A stretch of 64,000 bases of DNA. Source: Bacillus canaveralius. Its GTDB lineage: Bacteria; Bacillota; Bacilli; Bacillales; Cytobacillaceae. A program made the translations under genes and the position numbers. Shown here one piece after another: positions 52,427-61,080 of this stretch. Positions within the stretch are counted from its first letter, which is position 1. Each line of letters opens with the position of its first letter. Under the pieces are notes generated by a model that did no database searches, was not told the origin of the DNA, and saw only the letters and a list, made by a program, of their open reading frames with translations. Location: the NCBI RefSeq assembly GCF_002860125.1, contig NZ_PGVA01000026.1:1-64000 (forward strand), in the 5' to 3' direction.

Positions 52427-54163
52427 TTATTTCTTCGTGATGTTGTTATCTTTTTTCCACTGTAACGCTGTCCAGGCCGCTTCGTCGGCAAAATATCTTG
52501 ACCAGCTTGCCACTCCTGCCAGTTCATATTGGGCGGCCATCTCTGTCCGTTTTCTTAATGAAAGTTCATCTTCAAGCCAAATTTTATATGTTGCTTGTTC
52601 TGCCTCATTATAGTATTCCGCGTAATTTTGGCCGCTGTCCGGATCATAAGTCGGTTGAATTTTGTTTGTAATAAGCCATTCCTTTACTTTATTCATCGAC
52701 AGTGCCGTTGAAGTAACCTCGACGTTCCCGCCGGCGAGTACTTGTTCTTTCCAAAGTCTTGCGTATAAAGGGACGCCAAGAATTAATTGTTCTTTCGGGA
52801 CTTCATCCAACAGTTTGCTTAAATTTTGCTCGACCCATGGAAAGCTGGCGACGCTTCCCGCCTTCTCAGAGCTTGCCCAATGCTCATCATATGCCATCAC
52901 GATCATGTAATCGACGATATTCGCCAGTTTGTCTCGTTCATAAAAGGCAGACCAATTTCCACCGGAGATAAACGTAATATCCATCGAGACGACTAAGCCA
53001 GCCTGATGAAAATAAGCAGTTGCCTCGCGAACGAATTGGGTCACAAGCGGTCCATCAGCTTCATTTACATTTTCAATATCCAGGTTGATTCCGGCCAATT
53101 GATACGTTTGACTGTAGTTAAGCAGCTGGCGGATAATCTTTTGTCTTGTTTCGAAATCTTTAAAGGCTGAATGGGTCAGCTCCGGGTTAAAAGCGTTGGA
53201 AAAGAGTCCCCAAACATGGTAACCCCTGTTTCGCGCCCAGTTTACATAGTCAATGGATGCGAGATTTTTCACAGCTCCATCAGCTGATGTAAGTTCGAAC
53301 CATGTTGGCGATACAACATTTACTCCGGGCATTGCCGGAATTTGATTCGTATCTGGATTTTTTGTATAAACAGCCTCCCAAGTAAGTTGGACAGGCCCGT
53401 CTAGTTGCGGAAGCACAGGATTATTCGAATCACGTGCAATGGTAACCACCTCTTCTGAAGTCTCCTTGACTAAATCTTTCTCGATATAGCCGGCAATTCC
53501 GCTTTCGTTTCTAACGAACAAATAATCGTCCGTTGCCTTTTCAATATATATCGGCTCTTGATCAATTGTTTTCGCAACATAGGCTGACTGGAGGCTTGCT
53601 TTAGTGCGAAGCCGCAACTTTTCAGCATGAGCATCCTTTCCCGTAATGACTCCTCTTGTCAGATGCTGCCCGTCCTGCTGAATCCAAACGGCATTTGATT
53701 CCTGCAAAACTTTAAATTGGATCGGAAAATAAGCCAGCATCGCATCGAGCGCGACATGCAATTCACCACTCTTGGCAGTTACTGCTGGAAACTGGAGTTC
53801 AACCGGCTGGCCATTTTCATAAATAGTCTGTGATTCGCCAGGCATTTGGACAACTTTATCCTTTGTTGCGATAATTATAGAATTAGATTTTTGATCATAG
53901 GCGATATTCCCTTCAATGCTGTTCATAAAGGAGACGGGAACATACACCGATTCACCTTCAATGATCGCATTTCCTGCTTGTGCCCCTTTAAAAAGAATCG
54001 GGTTGTCACCGATAAAATGATTGTCTTTCACCTTTGACGCAAAAGGATACAAGAGTAAGAGAACACTCGAAATGACCATCAAACACGCCAAGAGAAGTCC
54101 CCCGGCAATCCATTTTTTTGATAGTTGCTTTCGTTTCTCTCGTTGCAGAATTGCTATTTTCAT
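52427..54163 (-). CDS. Membrane-anchored GH18 hydrolase with stalk and SH3-like domain
   Basis: 578 residues. A single N-terminal membrane helix (about 17-43) is followed by a copper-amine-oxidase-N-like stalk domain (about 50-160), an SH3b-like segment (about 175-235) and a GH18 domain (about 255-570) with motif AGINLDIENV, catalytic Asp362 and Glu364. Related Bacillus proteins are linked to spore germination or cell-wall turnover. Basic cytoplasmic N-terminus, no cleavage site, so it stays membrane-bound with the enzyme outside. Monocistronic. Confidence 0.85.
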   Translation of the reverse strand: MKIAILQREKRKQLSKKWIAGGLLLACLMVISSVLLLLYPFASKVKDNHFIGDNPILFKGAQAGNAIIEGESVYVPVSFMNSIEGNIAYDQKSNSIIIATKDKVVQMPGESQTIYENGQPVELQFPAVTAKSGELHVALDAMLAYFPIQFKVLQESNAVWIQQDGQHLTRGVITGKDAHAEKLRLRTKASLQSAYVAKTIDQEPIYIEKATDDYLFVRNESGIAGYIEKDLVKETSEEVVTIARDSNNPVLPQLDGPVQLTWEAVYTKNPDTNQIPAMPGVNVVSPTWFELTSADGAVKNLASIDYVNWARNRGYHVWGLFSNAFNPELTHSAFKDFETRQKIIRQLLNYSQTYQLAGINLDIENVNEADGPLVTQFVREATAYFHQAGLVVSMDITFISGGNWSAFYERDKLANIVDYMIVMAYDEHWASSEKAGSVASFPWVEQNLSKLLDEVPKEQLILGVPLYARLWKEQVLAGGNVEVTSTALSMNKVKEWLITNKIQPTYDPDSGQNYAEYYNEAEQATYKIWLEDELSLRKRTEMAAQYELAGVASWSRYFADEAAWTALQWKKDNNITKK

Positions 54164-54301
54164 CTCCCCCTCACTCTTATCGTACTGAAAACTGCCGGAA
54201 ATGAAAAGGATTGTTTACCTCCAATAATACCTATGAAACCAATCTTTTTTCATCCCATATTGTTAACGAAAATAACAGACAAATAGTTTCATCATGAATA
54301 G

Positions 54302-54328
54302 AAAAAAGAACCGGTATATCCCGGTTCT
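54302..54328 (-). terminator. Terminator of the phospholipase-D-like gene
   Basis: GAACCGG (54308-54314) and CCGGTTC (54321-54327) form the stem, with a T run on the minus strand. Confidence 0.8.
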
Positions 54329-54342
54329 TAATGAAAAATAGA

Positions 54343-55782
54343 TTAATAGGTTGTAAAGCCCGTTGCTTTTTGGATTAAATAGGTTAAATACTTAAAAACG
54401 GGGAGATCGTTCTGATCCGCTTCGTAATCGACAGTATAACGCCCGTTTTTATTGTCCCAAATTCGCTCAAAATAGGAATCAACGTCTTGATATATATCTG
54501 TTTCCGGTGGTGCCGTGATTTTGATATCTGTCTCTAGATTAAGATCATTTAAGTTTCTTGCCGTAAAATTAGCAGAGCCCCCGATGATGACACCGTTGTT
54601 TTCTTTTTTGATAAACATTAGCTTACTATGAAATTGTTCTTTACCGATATCGTACCAGCGGATGTGAATATGGTCATGCCCGAGCTTATCCAGCTCTGCT
54701 GCTACCGGGATGTTTGGGAGTCCGATTTTTTCCGAGCCGAATGCATTTTTGTTCGGATCTAAAATAAGACGAATATTGACGCCCCGGTCTGCCGCTTCTT
54801 TTAAGTGGTCAATAACATGGCGATCTGCAAGATAAAACATTCCAAGCCATACTATATCCCCTTTTTTTGTATCATTGAGCTCGCTTAATATATGTTTTGG
54901 AATTTTCCCTTCTGTCAGGAGCTGGATTTTAACGGGGCCGGGTTCTGCTTCTGCAGCTTGAAATTCCGGCAGCTTTGGGCCATTTGAAATGTTGGAAACA
55001 GCCTGCTCAGATTCCAAAATGTCATTTATAATATTCCCGCTTACTTGAAAGGCTATATTTGAATGGTTAGCACTTTCATCATGAGGGTTTGCTGAAGAAA
55101 TAATTGCCGTTTTTTCGGATACAAATACCTTACGGTGGTTTGCTTTAATGTTCAACAGTTTAAGATAGGAGCGCATCGTCACATCCGGTGCAGTTTCCGC
55201 CAAAGGATTCGGCATCCAGCCGTTGCCATTCTGGCCAAACCAGTGGATAAATGTTCGCCAAATCCCCGAGTAAAGAGGATTAGAATCCCTAAGCCGGTCG
55301 ACATTGGTATACACGGTTTCGATTCCGTGTTTTTTTAGTTCTGTCAACTCCTTTGCTCGATGGGAGTTGTATGTTGTGTTGATCTCATCTGTAATAAAAA
55401 TAATCTTGATATCGTTGTTTTCCTGCTTTTTCTTAATCAGTTCTTTTGTTAAAACAGCACTGATTTCGGGGAAATCCTTGCCTGGTTGTGTATATCCGTT
55501 AAATAAAAACATATCTATCACGATATACTGTTCAGCATTGCGAATTGCCTCAAATATGGTATCAAATATATGCTGATCATGCATGATGCGTCCATTTTCA
55601 TCTTTATAGGTGAGATCATAAAGAAATGAGGCATCTTGAACAGTGTGAACTTTTCCTTCATATGAAATATTCGGGGGCAGCGGCTTTTGTCTATTGTAAA
55701 TAATCACAGTACTGATGATGGCTATAACGAGAAGCGGAATCCACACCCTTTTTTTCTTTATCAGGATTTTTAGTTTATTCAA
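54343..55782 (-). CDS. Phospholipase-D-like / cardiolipin-synthase-type protein
   Basis: 479 residues. One N-terminal membrane helix (about 12-29), then two HKD modules on the outer side: KANHRKVFVSEKTAIISSAN in the first and FHSKLMFIKKENNGVIIGGS followed by ANFTARNLNDLN in the second. Both keep the His-x-Lys pair; the Asp of the canonical HxKx4D is replaced in each (Glu-Lys-Thr and Lys-Glu-Asn regions), as in other Bacillus PLD-like proteins. It could act on phospholipid headgroups or nucleic acid outside the membrane. Monocistronic. Confidence 0.8.
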   Translation of the reverse strand: MNKLKILIKKKRVWIPLLVIAIISTVIIYNRQKPLPPNISYEGKVHTVQDASFLYDLTYKDENGRIMHDQHIFDTIFEAIRNAEQYIVIDMFLFNGYTQPGKDFPEISAVLTKELIKKKQENNDIKIIFITDEINTTYNSHRAKELTELKKHGIETVYTNVDRLRDSNPLYSGIWRTFIHWFGQNGNGWMPNPLAETAPDVTMRSYLKLLNIKANHRKVFVSEKTAIISSANPHDESANHSNIAFQVSGNIINDILESEQAVSNISNGPKLPEFQAAEAEPGPVKIQLLTEGKIPKHILSELNDTKKGDIVWLGMFYLADRHVIDHLKEAADRGVNIRLILDPNKNAFGSEKIGLPNIPVAAELDKLGHDHIHIRWYDIGKEQFHSKLMFIKKENNGVIIGGSANFTARNLNDLNLETDIKITAPPETDIYQDVDSYFERIWDNKNGRYTVDYEADQNDLPVFKYLTYLIQKATGFTTY

Positions 55783-55908
55783 TTTAAGACTCCCCTTTAA
55801 ATGCTATCTGTTCGCCTTGAGTGGACTTACCGGCCTTTCACAGCCCATTTGGTCCGTTTTACCCATTTGCCACCAGCACAAAACTCCTTGTCTGCCGTTT
55901 AGCGAATT

Positions 55909-55939
55909 TAAAAAACTGCTTCGCTTTATGCAGAAGCAG
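55909..55939 (-). terminator. Terminator of the DUF3243 gene
   Basis: CTGCTTC (55916-55922) and GAAGCAG (55933-55939) form the stem, with a T run on the minus strand. Confidence 0.8.
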
Positions 55940-55955
55940 CCTGTGTGTTCATTAT

Positions 55956-56282
55956 TTAGTGAACTAGCCTTACTAGCATATGGGCAAGCATATGCTTTTC
56001 TTCTTGGTTGCCGACTTGCCAGAGCTCCTGCAACAATTTTTCTTCGCGATTGCGAGGCTCTTCCTTTTGGGCAAGATAATCACCAACCTTTTGGGCAGCG
56101 TTTGCGAGCTGCTCTTCATCAAGCCCCAGCTTCATTCCTTTCGAAACTTTATCGCCCAAATAGCTTTTAAATTGATCAAAATTGGCTAAGATCTCTTCCT
56201 TTTTTTCACTGCCCAGGTCATTTAATTTTGCTTCAATTCTTCCATCCGCGTCAGTATTAGATTGATTGATCTGATGTTCCAT
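55956..56282 (-). CDS. DUF3243 protein (YmfJ-like)
   Basis: 108 residues, helical and charged. The segment FDQFKSYLGDKVSKGMKLGL followed by LANAAQKVGDYLA is the DUF3243 signature (B. subtilis YmfJ). This copy has a longer C-terminal tail (PRNREEKLLQELWQVGNQEE) than YmfJ. AAAGGAGG lies before the ATG. Function unknown. Confidence 0.85.
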   Translation of the reverse strand: MEHQINQSNTDADGRIEAKLNDLGSEKKEEILANFDQFKSYLGDKVSKGMKLGLDEEQLANAAQKVGDYLAQKEEPRNREEKLLQELWQVGNQEEKHMLAHMLVRLVH

Positions 56283-56441
56283 GGTGAACCTCCTTTTCTA
56301 TTAATGGGTAATCTGTTTTCATTTACCCCTTCATCAGAAACTGAAACAGTTTCTAGCCATGCAAGCTATGTTTATATTATCTAGTTTGCCTTGCTGTGGT
56401 AAATTTATTGTCAGCAAACATATTTAAATCCGCGATTTATC

Positions 56442-56450
56442 TGCTATAAT
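56442..56450 (+). promoter_or_regulatory. Extended -10 promoter of plsY
   Basis: TGCTATAAT, a full extended -10 element, lies 48 bases before the plsY start. TTTAAA (56423-56428) at 16-base spacing is a weak -35. Confidence 0.55.
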
Positions 56451-56498
56451 ATTTTCGGGGTGCTATTATTATTTTGCCACCGATGAAGGGGTGAATAC

Positions 56499-57083
56499 AT
56501 GGCGGTTGACGCATTAATCATTTTATTAGCTTATTTACTTGGGTCAATTCCTTCAGGCCTGATTATCGGAAAAGTTTTTTATGGAACCGATATTCGCCAG
56601 CATGGAAGCGGTAACCTCGGAGGAACCAATACATTCCGGACTCTCGGAGTAAAAGCGGGGTTGATTGTTACAAGTGCCGATATTTTAAAAGGAACACTTG
56701 CTGCAGCATTGCCTGTTTTGTTTGGATCAGATATTCATCCATTGATCGCAGGTGTTGTTGCAGTCGTTGGCCATATGTACCCGTTGTTTGCGGGGTTCAG
56801 AGGCGGCAAGGCAGTCGCAACATCAGGCGGGGTGCTGCTTTTTTATGCGCCACCGATGTTTGTCATAATGCTGTTAATCTTTTTCGTAAGTCTGTACATA
56901 ACAAAGTATGTTTCCCTATCTTCGATGATGGCAGCAATCGCCGCTGTTATTTATGCAATCATCTTTGGTGATCTTCCGCTCATCATCGTCGTCTCGATTC
57001 TTGGTTTTTTTGTGTTCTACCGGCACCGGGCCAATATTAAGAGAATTATCAATAAAACGGAACCTAAAGTGAAATGGCTGTAG
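56499..57083 (+). CDS. plsY: Glycerol-3-phosphate acyltransferase
   Basis: 194 residues, five membrane helices. Transfers the acyl group from acyl-phosphate to glycerol-3-phosphate, the first step of phospholipid synthesis. The three cytoplasmic motifs are intact: [26 protein letters not shown] and [21 protein letters not shown] in part. AAGGGGTG precedes the ATG. The homologue in B. subtilis (YneS) also neighbours yneT-parE; here about 7 kb of other genes (OpuC-type transporter, GH18, PLD-like, DUF3243) lie between. Confidence 0.95.
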   Translation: MAVDALIILLAYLLGSIPSGLIIGKVFYGTDIRQHGSGNLGGTNTFRTLGVKAGLIVTSADILKGTLAAALPVLFGSDIHPLIAGVVAVVGHMYPLFAGFRGGKAVATSGGVLLFYAPPMFVIMLLIFFVSLYITKYVSLSSMMAAIAAVIYAIIFGDLPLIIVVSILGFFVFYRHRANIKRIINKTEPKVKWL

Positions 57084-57116
57084 AGGATGAAAACCTTCCT
57101 CCGCAGCCATTTTTCT
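57075..57116 (+). terminator. Terminator of plsY
   Basis: TGGCTG ... CAGCCA outer arms and GAGG/CCTC inner arms form a two-part stem that starts at the last codons and ends in TTTTT. The following about 340 bases (57117-57456) are AT-rich and hold the promoter region of the kinase gene, with TTGACA at about 57363. Confidence 0.75.
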
Positions 57117-57456
57117 GCAGTTTTTCTTTTCAATGGAACTGACAATCCTCTTGTAAGAACATTCATTCTGATCTTCCTTTCGGCTTTCAGTTGCATAGTC
57201 CGCCTACAATTCGCTCCATTTAAATAATTTTTTATTTGCTCAAATGCCAAATGTTCTAAAAAAGAAATATTTTGTGCGTTATTGCTAACATATGGGGTAT
57301 TTTGGTATGATAATAGTATGAAAGTCTTATTTATCAGCAAACTCTTTTTTCAGTTCGCATAGTTTGACATAATCATACTTTATTATCCATAAAGTATATT
57401 GACCGTGCGATTTTGATACGCAGTTTTTTAATAATAATGATAAGGATGGTTCGGAA

Positions 57457-58575
57457 ATGGACTCATATGAGAACGTTTTAGAAAAACTGCCTTTCCCCTA
57501 TTTTTATATTGAGCATAACTTATTGATATTGATGGCGTCGAAGTATGCGGAAATGGCCTTTCAAGCGCCATATGCCTTTTCAGAGCTGGTGATGGAGCGC
57601 GATGAAGAAAAACTCCGCTCTTTCTTATTTGAATGCTCAAATAAGACCTCTTTGACTATTCCAATGAACCATGTGGATTACGGTTTCATAACTTATACCA
57701 TTTACAAAGTCGCTTCCGAACCCGGGATCCATCTTTTCTGCTTTCCAACTGAAGCGCATACGGCAGAAATTCAAAGTTTAATCACTACAGTGGAACGTAA
57801 ACTGACCTTTTTTCACGGACAGCTTGCCGAGAAAAAACAAGCCTTTGAAAAAGCCATACAAGAAATGCACGAAGCAGCGATCGCAACCAGCCATATTACT
57901 ACTGTAGAAAAGCTTGCGGCCGGGATTGCCCATGAAATACGAAACCCGCTTACGACCGTGAAGGGTTTTATCCAGCTTATCAAACCATATTTAAATGAAA
58001 TTGGGAAAGAAGAATATGCGAACGTAGCCCTTGAAGAGATTAACAGGGCCAACGATATCATTTACGAATTTTTGAATGCTGCAAAACCGAAGAAAAATAA
58101 AACCGAGTATGTTTACTTAAATACGATCATCCGGGAAATTTTCATGCTTTTTGAAAGCGAGGCACACTTACGGAACATCCGTTTTACAGTCGAGTATGAC
58201 CAGCGAGATGCACTTTTACATATCGATAATAAACAATTGAAACAAGTGTTGGTCAATATGGTCAAAAATGCATTGGAGGCAGTCGATGAATTGGGCTCCG
58301 AAAGACAGGGCGACATTCAACTAATAACGCAAGTATGTTCAGGTTGTGCGTTTATTATTATTACAGATAACGGCTGCGGAATCGCTGAGCAAACGGCCGA
58401 GAAGCTTTTCAATCCTTTCTATACGACTAAAGAAACAGGAACAGGGATCGGTTTGTCTGTGTGCAAAAAAATTGTTGAAAGTAATGGAGGAAAAATATAC
58501 GTCGAAAGTACGGTTCCTCAGGGGGCAACATTTAAAATTGCTCTCCCTGTGGCCAGCGAATTAGCCTCCATTTAG
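57457..58575 (+). CDS. Orphan soluble sensor histidine kinase (sporulation-kinase-like)
   Basis: 372 residues without membrane segments. The N-terminal ~110 residues look like a degenerate PAS sensor. A coiled-coil linker leads to HisKA with His159 in AHEIRNPLTTVKGFI, the exact pattern shared by Bacillus KinA/KinB/KinE phosphorelay kinases. The HATPase domain has NMVKNALEAVDE, DNGCGI and GTGIGLSVCKK. No response regulator gene is next to it, which is typical of kinases feeding Spo0F. Assignment to the sporulation phosphorelay is inference. Confidence 0.88.
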   Translation: MDSYENVLEKLPFPYFYIEHNLLILMASKYAEMAFQAPYAFSELVMERDEEKLRSFLFECSNKTSLTIPMNHVDYGFITYTIYKVASEPGIHLFCFPTEAHTAEIQSLITTVERKLTFFHGQLAEKKQAFEKAIQEMHEAAIATSHITTVEKLAAGIAHEIRNPLTTVKGFIQLIKPYLNEIGKEEYANVALEEINRANDIIYEFLNAAKPKKNKTEYVYLNTIIREIFMLFESEAHLRNIRFTVEYDQRDALLHIDNKQLKQVLVNMVKNALEAVDELGSERQGDIQLITQVCSGCAFIIITDNGCGIAEQTAEKLFNPFYTTKETGTGIGLSVCKKIVESNGGKIYVESTVPQGATFKIALPVASELASI

Positions 58576-58781
58576 CAGCTTTGTCCCTGCTGCAAAGAAG
58601 CCGGGTGCTGTTTATATTCTCAAGCAGGGTCTGTTACAACAATCCCTGCTATTTGTCCATTCCCGTTTCCTGCTCTCAGCAAGATAAATTCATTTTTTTG
58701 TCAAGAAATAACGCGGGTTGCTTCGGAATATCGTTTAAACTAGTAATAAGAACATTTACTGATTAGGAAGGTGTTTACACA

Positions 58782-58973
58782 ATGAAAGAATTGCACTTGA
58801 ATACAGGCGAGCTTATATTCGCAACGTCGGTGCAGGAACATGAGGACGAAGAGTTCCATTTAGAATTTTTTCATTTCCAACCTGATTACGATTGCGAAGG
58901 AGTCCCACTAAAAACAATCAACAACTTTGATGAATTGATCGATTTTTTAGAGATGATGGATCCGCCTGTTTAG
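58782..58973 (+). CDS. Small acidic hypothetical protein
   Basis: 63 residues, rich in Glu, Asp, Phe and His (VQEHEDEEFHLEFFHFQPDY). AGGAAGGTG precedes the ATG and a bidirectional terminator follows, so this is a real gene. No family recognised. The His/Glu/Asp pattern could bind metal, but that is speculative. Confidence 0.65.
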   Translation: MKELHLNTGELIFATSVQEHEDEEFHLEFFHFQPDYDCEGVPLKTINNFDELIDFLEMMDPPV

Positions 58974-59009
58974 AATTTTTTTTTGAAAAATTGTTGCGAT
59001 AAAGATTAA

Positions 59010-59048
59010 AAAGCGGCTGCCCCAAAATAACCGGGGCGCCGCTTTCTT
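59010..59048. terminator. Bidirectional terminator
   Basis: AAAGCGGC (59010-59017) + GCCCC pairs with GGGGC + GCCGCTTT (59038-59045). The better T run is on the minus strand, where it would close the HesB-like gene at 59100. Confidence 0.85.
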
Positions 59049-59099
59049 TGCAAACGGGAAAAACCAGGCAATGCCCGGGCGTGATTAGGCATGAAAGTC

Positions 59100-59390
59100 T
59101 CAAATCTTCAGCAATTGAAAACGCCCTGTCCCAAGGACATCTTCGACAAAATCCAGCTTGATGTTGTTAAAATATACAGCATCCCGTTCGTGAATAACGA
59201 CCTTTAATTCTTCAAATGTAATCACTTCATCAGCTTCTAACGGCCGCTCCTCCAGAGACAGCTTTAATTGGGGACCTCCTCAGCCGATTCCCATCGCAAG
59301 CCTTACGAAAAGCTCTTCTTCCTGAAATTTTTTCTCTTTCTCGACAGCTTTATGGATTGCATCATAAGCTTTTTCTGTCATCTTCAACAT
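59100..59390 (-). CDS. HesB/IscA-like protein with in-frame TGA at the conserved Cys (candidate selenoprotein)
   Basis: Read through one TGA, the minus strand gives a 96-residue protein: MLKMTEKAYDAIHKAVEKEK at the start, then LFVRLAMGIG-(TGA)-GGPQ, then LKLSLEERPL and a tail VYFNNIKLDFVEDVLGTGRF. It is a HesB-type (IscA/ErpA-like) fold whose relatives have GIGCGGP at this spot. The TGA (59280-59282) replaces exactly that Cys, codon 37. AAGGGGTG precedes the ATG, no other stop or frameshift is present, the final stop is at 59100-59102 and a terminator follows. A SECIS-like hairpin lies downstream of the TGA. Either Sec is inserted there or a single nonsense mutation has occurred. No selenium genes lie in the window. 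Confidence 0.7.
59243..59262 (-). promoter_or_regulatory. SECIS-like hairpin after the in-frame TGA
   Basis: On the minus strand, 17 bases after the TGA, GCTG pairs with CGGC and CTC pairs with GAG (one bulged T) around a loop TGGAG. The apical loop has G as its second base and starts 25 bases after the TGA. Both features fit the loose bacterial SECIS description. Such hairpins can also occur by chance. Confidence 0.4.
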
Positions 59391-59544
59391 CGGATCACCC
59401 CTTGTATTTTAAATTGCTTTACCCTTCTCCATTCGTTCAAAACTAATGTAGTTTTAGACGGAGATCGGGACTTACGATTAGCCCAAGCCTGGTTAGATAG
59501 CATCTTCCCAAAAATTCAAGCAACAAAGTGACGGTTAATGGTAA

Positions 59545-59796
59545 AAGCGAGGAGTATTATTAACAAGATATGCGGCAATCGTCGGTGAAAAGTGGGCCGT
59601 TCTCTTCAATGGAGCTGCATTCGGATTTTCCCATCTTGCATATGGTTTTTCGTTTATTTCTTGCCTTGGAATTGCAATTGGTGGCCTTTTTCTCGCCGGA
59701 TTAACGATTCGATCAGCGAGCCTGCTTCCGGCTGCCATTTGGCATGTCTGTCTCAATCTGCTCATGATCCTGAGCGGTTTAATTACGATATCGTAA
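59545..59796 (+). pseudogene. C-terminal fragment of a CPBP intramembrane protease (CAAX-type)
   Basis: After a TAA at 59542-59544 the frame reads KRGVLLTRYAAIVGEKWAVL, then NGAAFGFSHLAYGF, GIAIGGLFLAGLTIRSASLL and PAAIWHVCLNLLMI before TAA. These are the second to fourth motifs of CPBP/Abi proteases: (EEx3)RG, FxxxH and the HxxxN region. The glutamate pair of motif 1 and the N-terminal helices are missing and no start codon is present. It is a 5'-truncated relic. Confidence 0.7.
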
Positions 59797-59992
59797 TCTT
59801 CTCGTAAAAACCAAATCGTCTGGCGCCGTTTCGAGCTTGAAATACCAGTGTTATCGGATATTTGTCTGTAAATTAAACTGATCGTATCGCGAATTTTCAT
59901 CTGACCATACTATGTAGTGACGTTGATCACTCGCTTCAATGCCGGTTGTATTTTATAATGAAGGTATACAGCAATGGAAGGAGCCGAACCAC

Positions 59993-60283
59993 ATGAATAT
60001 CTTTGTGAGCGATGATGCAGCTGAATGGTATAAACAAGAAATGCTCTTGAAAGACGGTGACTTTGTGCGATTTTTTGCCAGGTATGGCGGATGCAGCACT
60101 GTCCAGCAAGGTTTTTCCCTAGGCATTTCAAATGAAAAGCCGCTTGATATCGGGGCGAAAACGAATAAGGACGGCATCACCTATTATATAGAGGAAAAAG
60201 ACTTATGGTATTTTGATGACCATGATCTCCGCATTGAATACGATTCAGAAGCGGAAGAACCTGAATATCACTACTCTAATTAA
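59993..60283 (+). CDS. yneR: HesB/YadR/YfhF-family protein (YneR-like)
   Basis: 96 residues, close to B. subtilis YneR: VSDDAAEWYKQEM, then FFARYGGCSTVQQGFSLGIS, then IEEKDLWYFDDHDLRIEY. HesB-like fold, but it lacks the C-terminal CxC of true IscA, so it is not a standard iron-sulfur carrier. The ATG at 59993 follows GGAAGGAG. A strong terminator follows. Two different HesB-fold genes therefore lie within 1.2 kb, in opposite orientation. Confidence 0.9.
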   Translation: MNIFVSDDAAEWYKQEMLLKDGDFVRFFARYGGCSTVQQGFSLGISNEKPLDIGAKTNKDGITYYIEEKDLWYFDDHDLRIEYDSEAEEPEYHYSN

Positions 60284-60284
60284 G

Positions 60285-60313
60285 GCAGACGCTGGTGGCG
60301 TCTGCTTTCCTTT
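60285..60313 (+). terminator. Terminator of yneR
   Basis: GCAGACGC (60285-60292) pairs perfectly with GCGTCTGC (60298-60305), followed by TTTCCTTTT. Confidence 0.85.
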
Positions 60314-60339
60314 TAACCTGCATTGAAGTCCTCTATCTT

Positions 60340-60627
60340 TCACCAAATATGCTCAAACAGCCCTTCTGTCTTCAAAATTTCAACCTGTCTTGAACCAATC
60401 AAGTCAAAATGCGGATAGTCTTTCCGATTATGAATCCACTCTGATTTAAGGTCATATTTGGCGCCCCATTCTGCCAATTTTTCAATGTTGCTGCAGCCTA
60501 CTTTTGTAACAGTATTACAGCCTGGGAAACGTTCATCCAGCCAATAATGTGTTATAAAAGCTATTTCCCCGGCCGAGATTTTCCTTTTCCAATCCTGCAA
60601 TTCCTGTCTGTTTATTCCGAATGCCAA
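60340..60627 (-). CDS. yneQ: YneQ-like conserved protein
   Basis: 95 residues from the TTG at 60627, eight bases after GAGGTGAG. Contains FITHYWLDERFPGCNTVTKV, NIEKLAEWGAKYDLK and WIHNRKDYPHFDL, which match the YneQ family of Bacillus. Function unknown; the invariant His, Cys and Asp residues suggest a metal site. In operon order after yneP, 15 bases apart, as in B. subtilis. Confidence 0.8.
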   Translation of the reverse strand: MAFGINRQELQDWKRKISAGEIAFITHYWLDERFPGCNTVTKVGCSNIEKLAEWGAKYDLKSEWIHNRKDYPHFDLIGSRQVEILKTEGLFEHIW

Positions 60628-60642
60628 CGATCTCACCTCATG

Positions 60643-61077
60643 TCAATTTGCAGCTTGTTCCACTTTTTTTGCTTTTTCGTAAGCCTCATGCCAGTCAGGA
60701 TAACTTCTTTTTATAGAAATTGGCCTGAATGATTCTTTTTTTACACAAACATGCTTGGATAAGCCTGTAACTGCTATGTTGCCGGATTCATCTGCGATCT
60801 CATAGGCATACGTGACCCTGAACCCGTCATATTCTTCAATCCACGTCTTAACAAGCGCTTTTTCTCCGTATCGAACCGGCTTTTTATAGGATGCTTGAAT
60901 ATCAATTACAGGGGAAATAATCCCCTCCCCTTCTAGTTTTGCATAGTTGAACCCTAAATCTTCAATCAACTGTGTGCGGCCGAGCTCCATCCAAATAAGA
61001 TAATTCGCATGGTAGACAACCCCCATTTGATCTGTTTCAGCATAGCGAACTTCAATTTCCTTCACCGCAACATGCAT
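60643..61077 (-). CDS. yneP: Acyl-CoA thioesterase (4HBT hotdog fold, YneP/YbgC-like)
   Basis: 144 residues. The hotdog active-site helix follows RYAETDQMGVVYHANYLIWM, with the catalytic Asp (of TDQMGVVYH) and the His/Asn that follow, as in YbgC-type thioesterases. Hydrolyses acyl-CoA; chain-length preference unknown. Sits three bases after the double-AAA+ gene on the same strand and before yneQ. Confidence 0.9.
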   Translation of the reverse strand: MHVAVKEIEVRYAETDQMGVVYHANYLIWMELGRTQLIEDLGFNYAKLEGEGIISPVIDIQASYKKPVRYGEKALVKTWIEEYDGFRVTYAYEIADESGNIAVTGLSKHVCVKKESFRPISIKRSYPDWHEAYEKAKKVEQAAN

Positions 61078-61080
61078 GTT

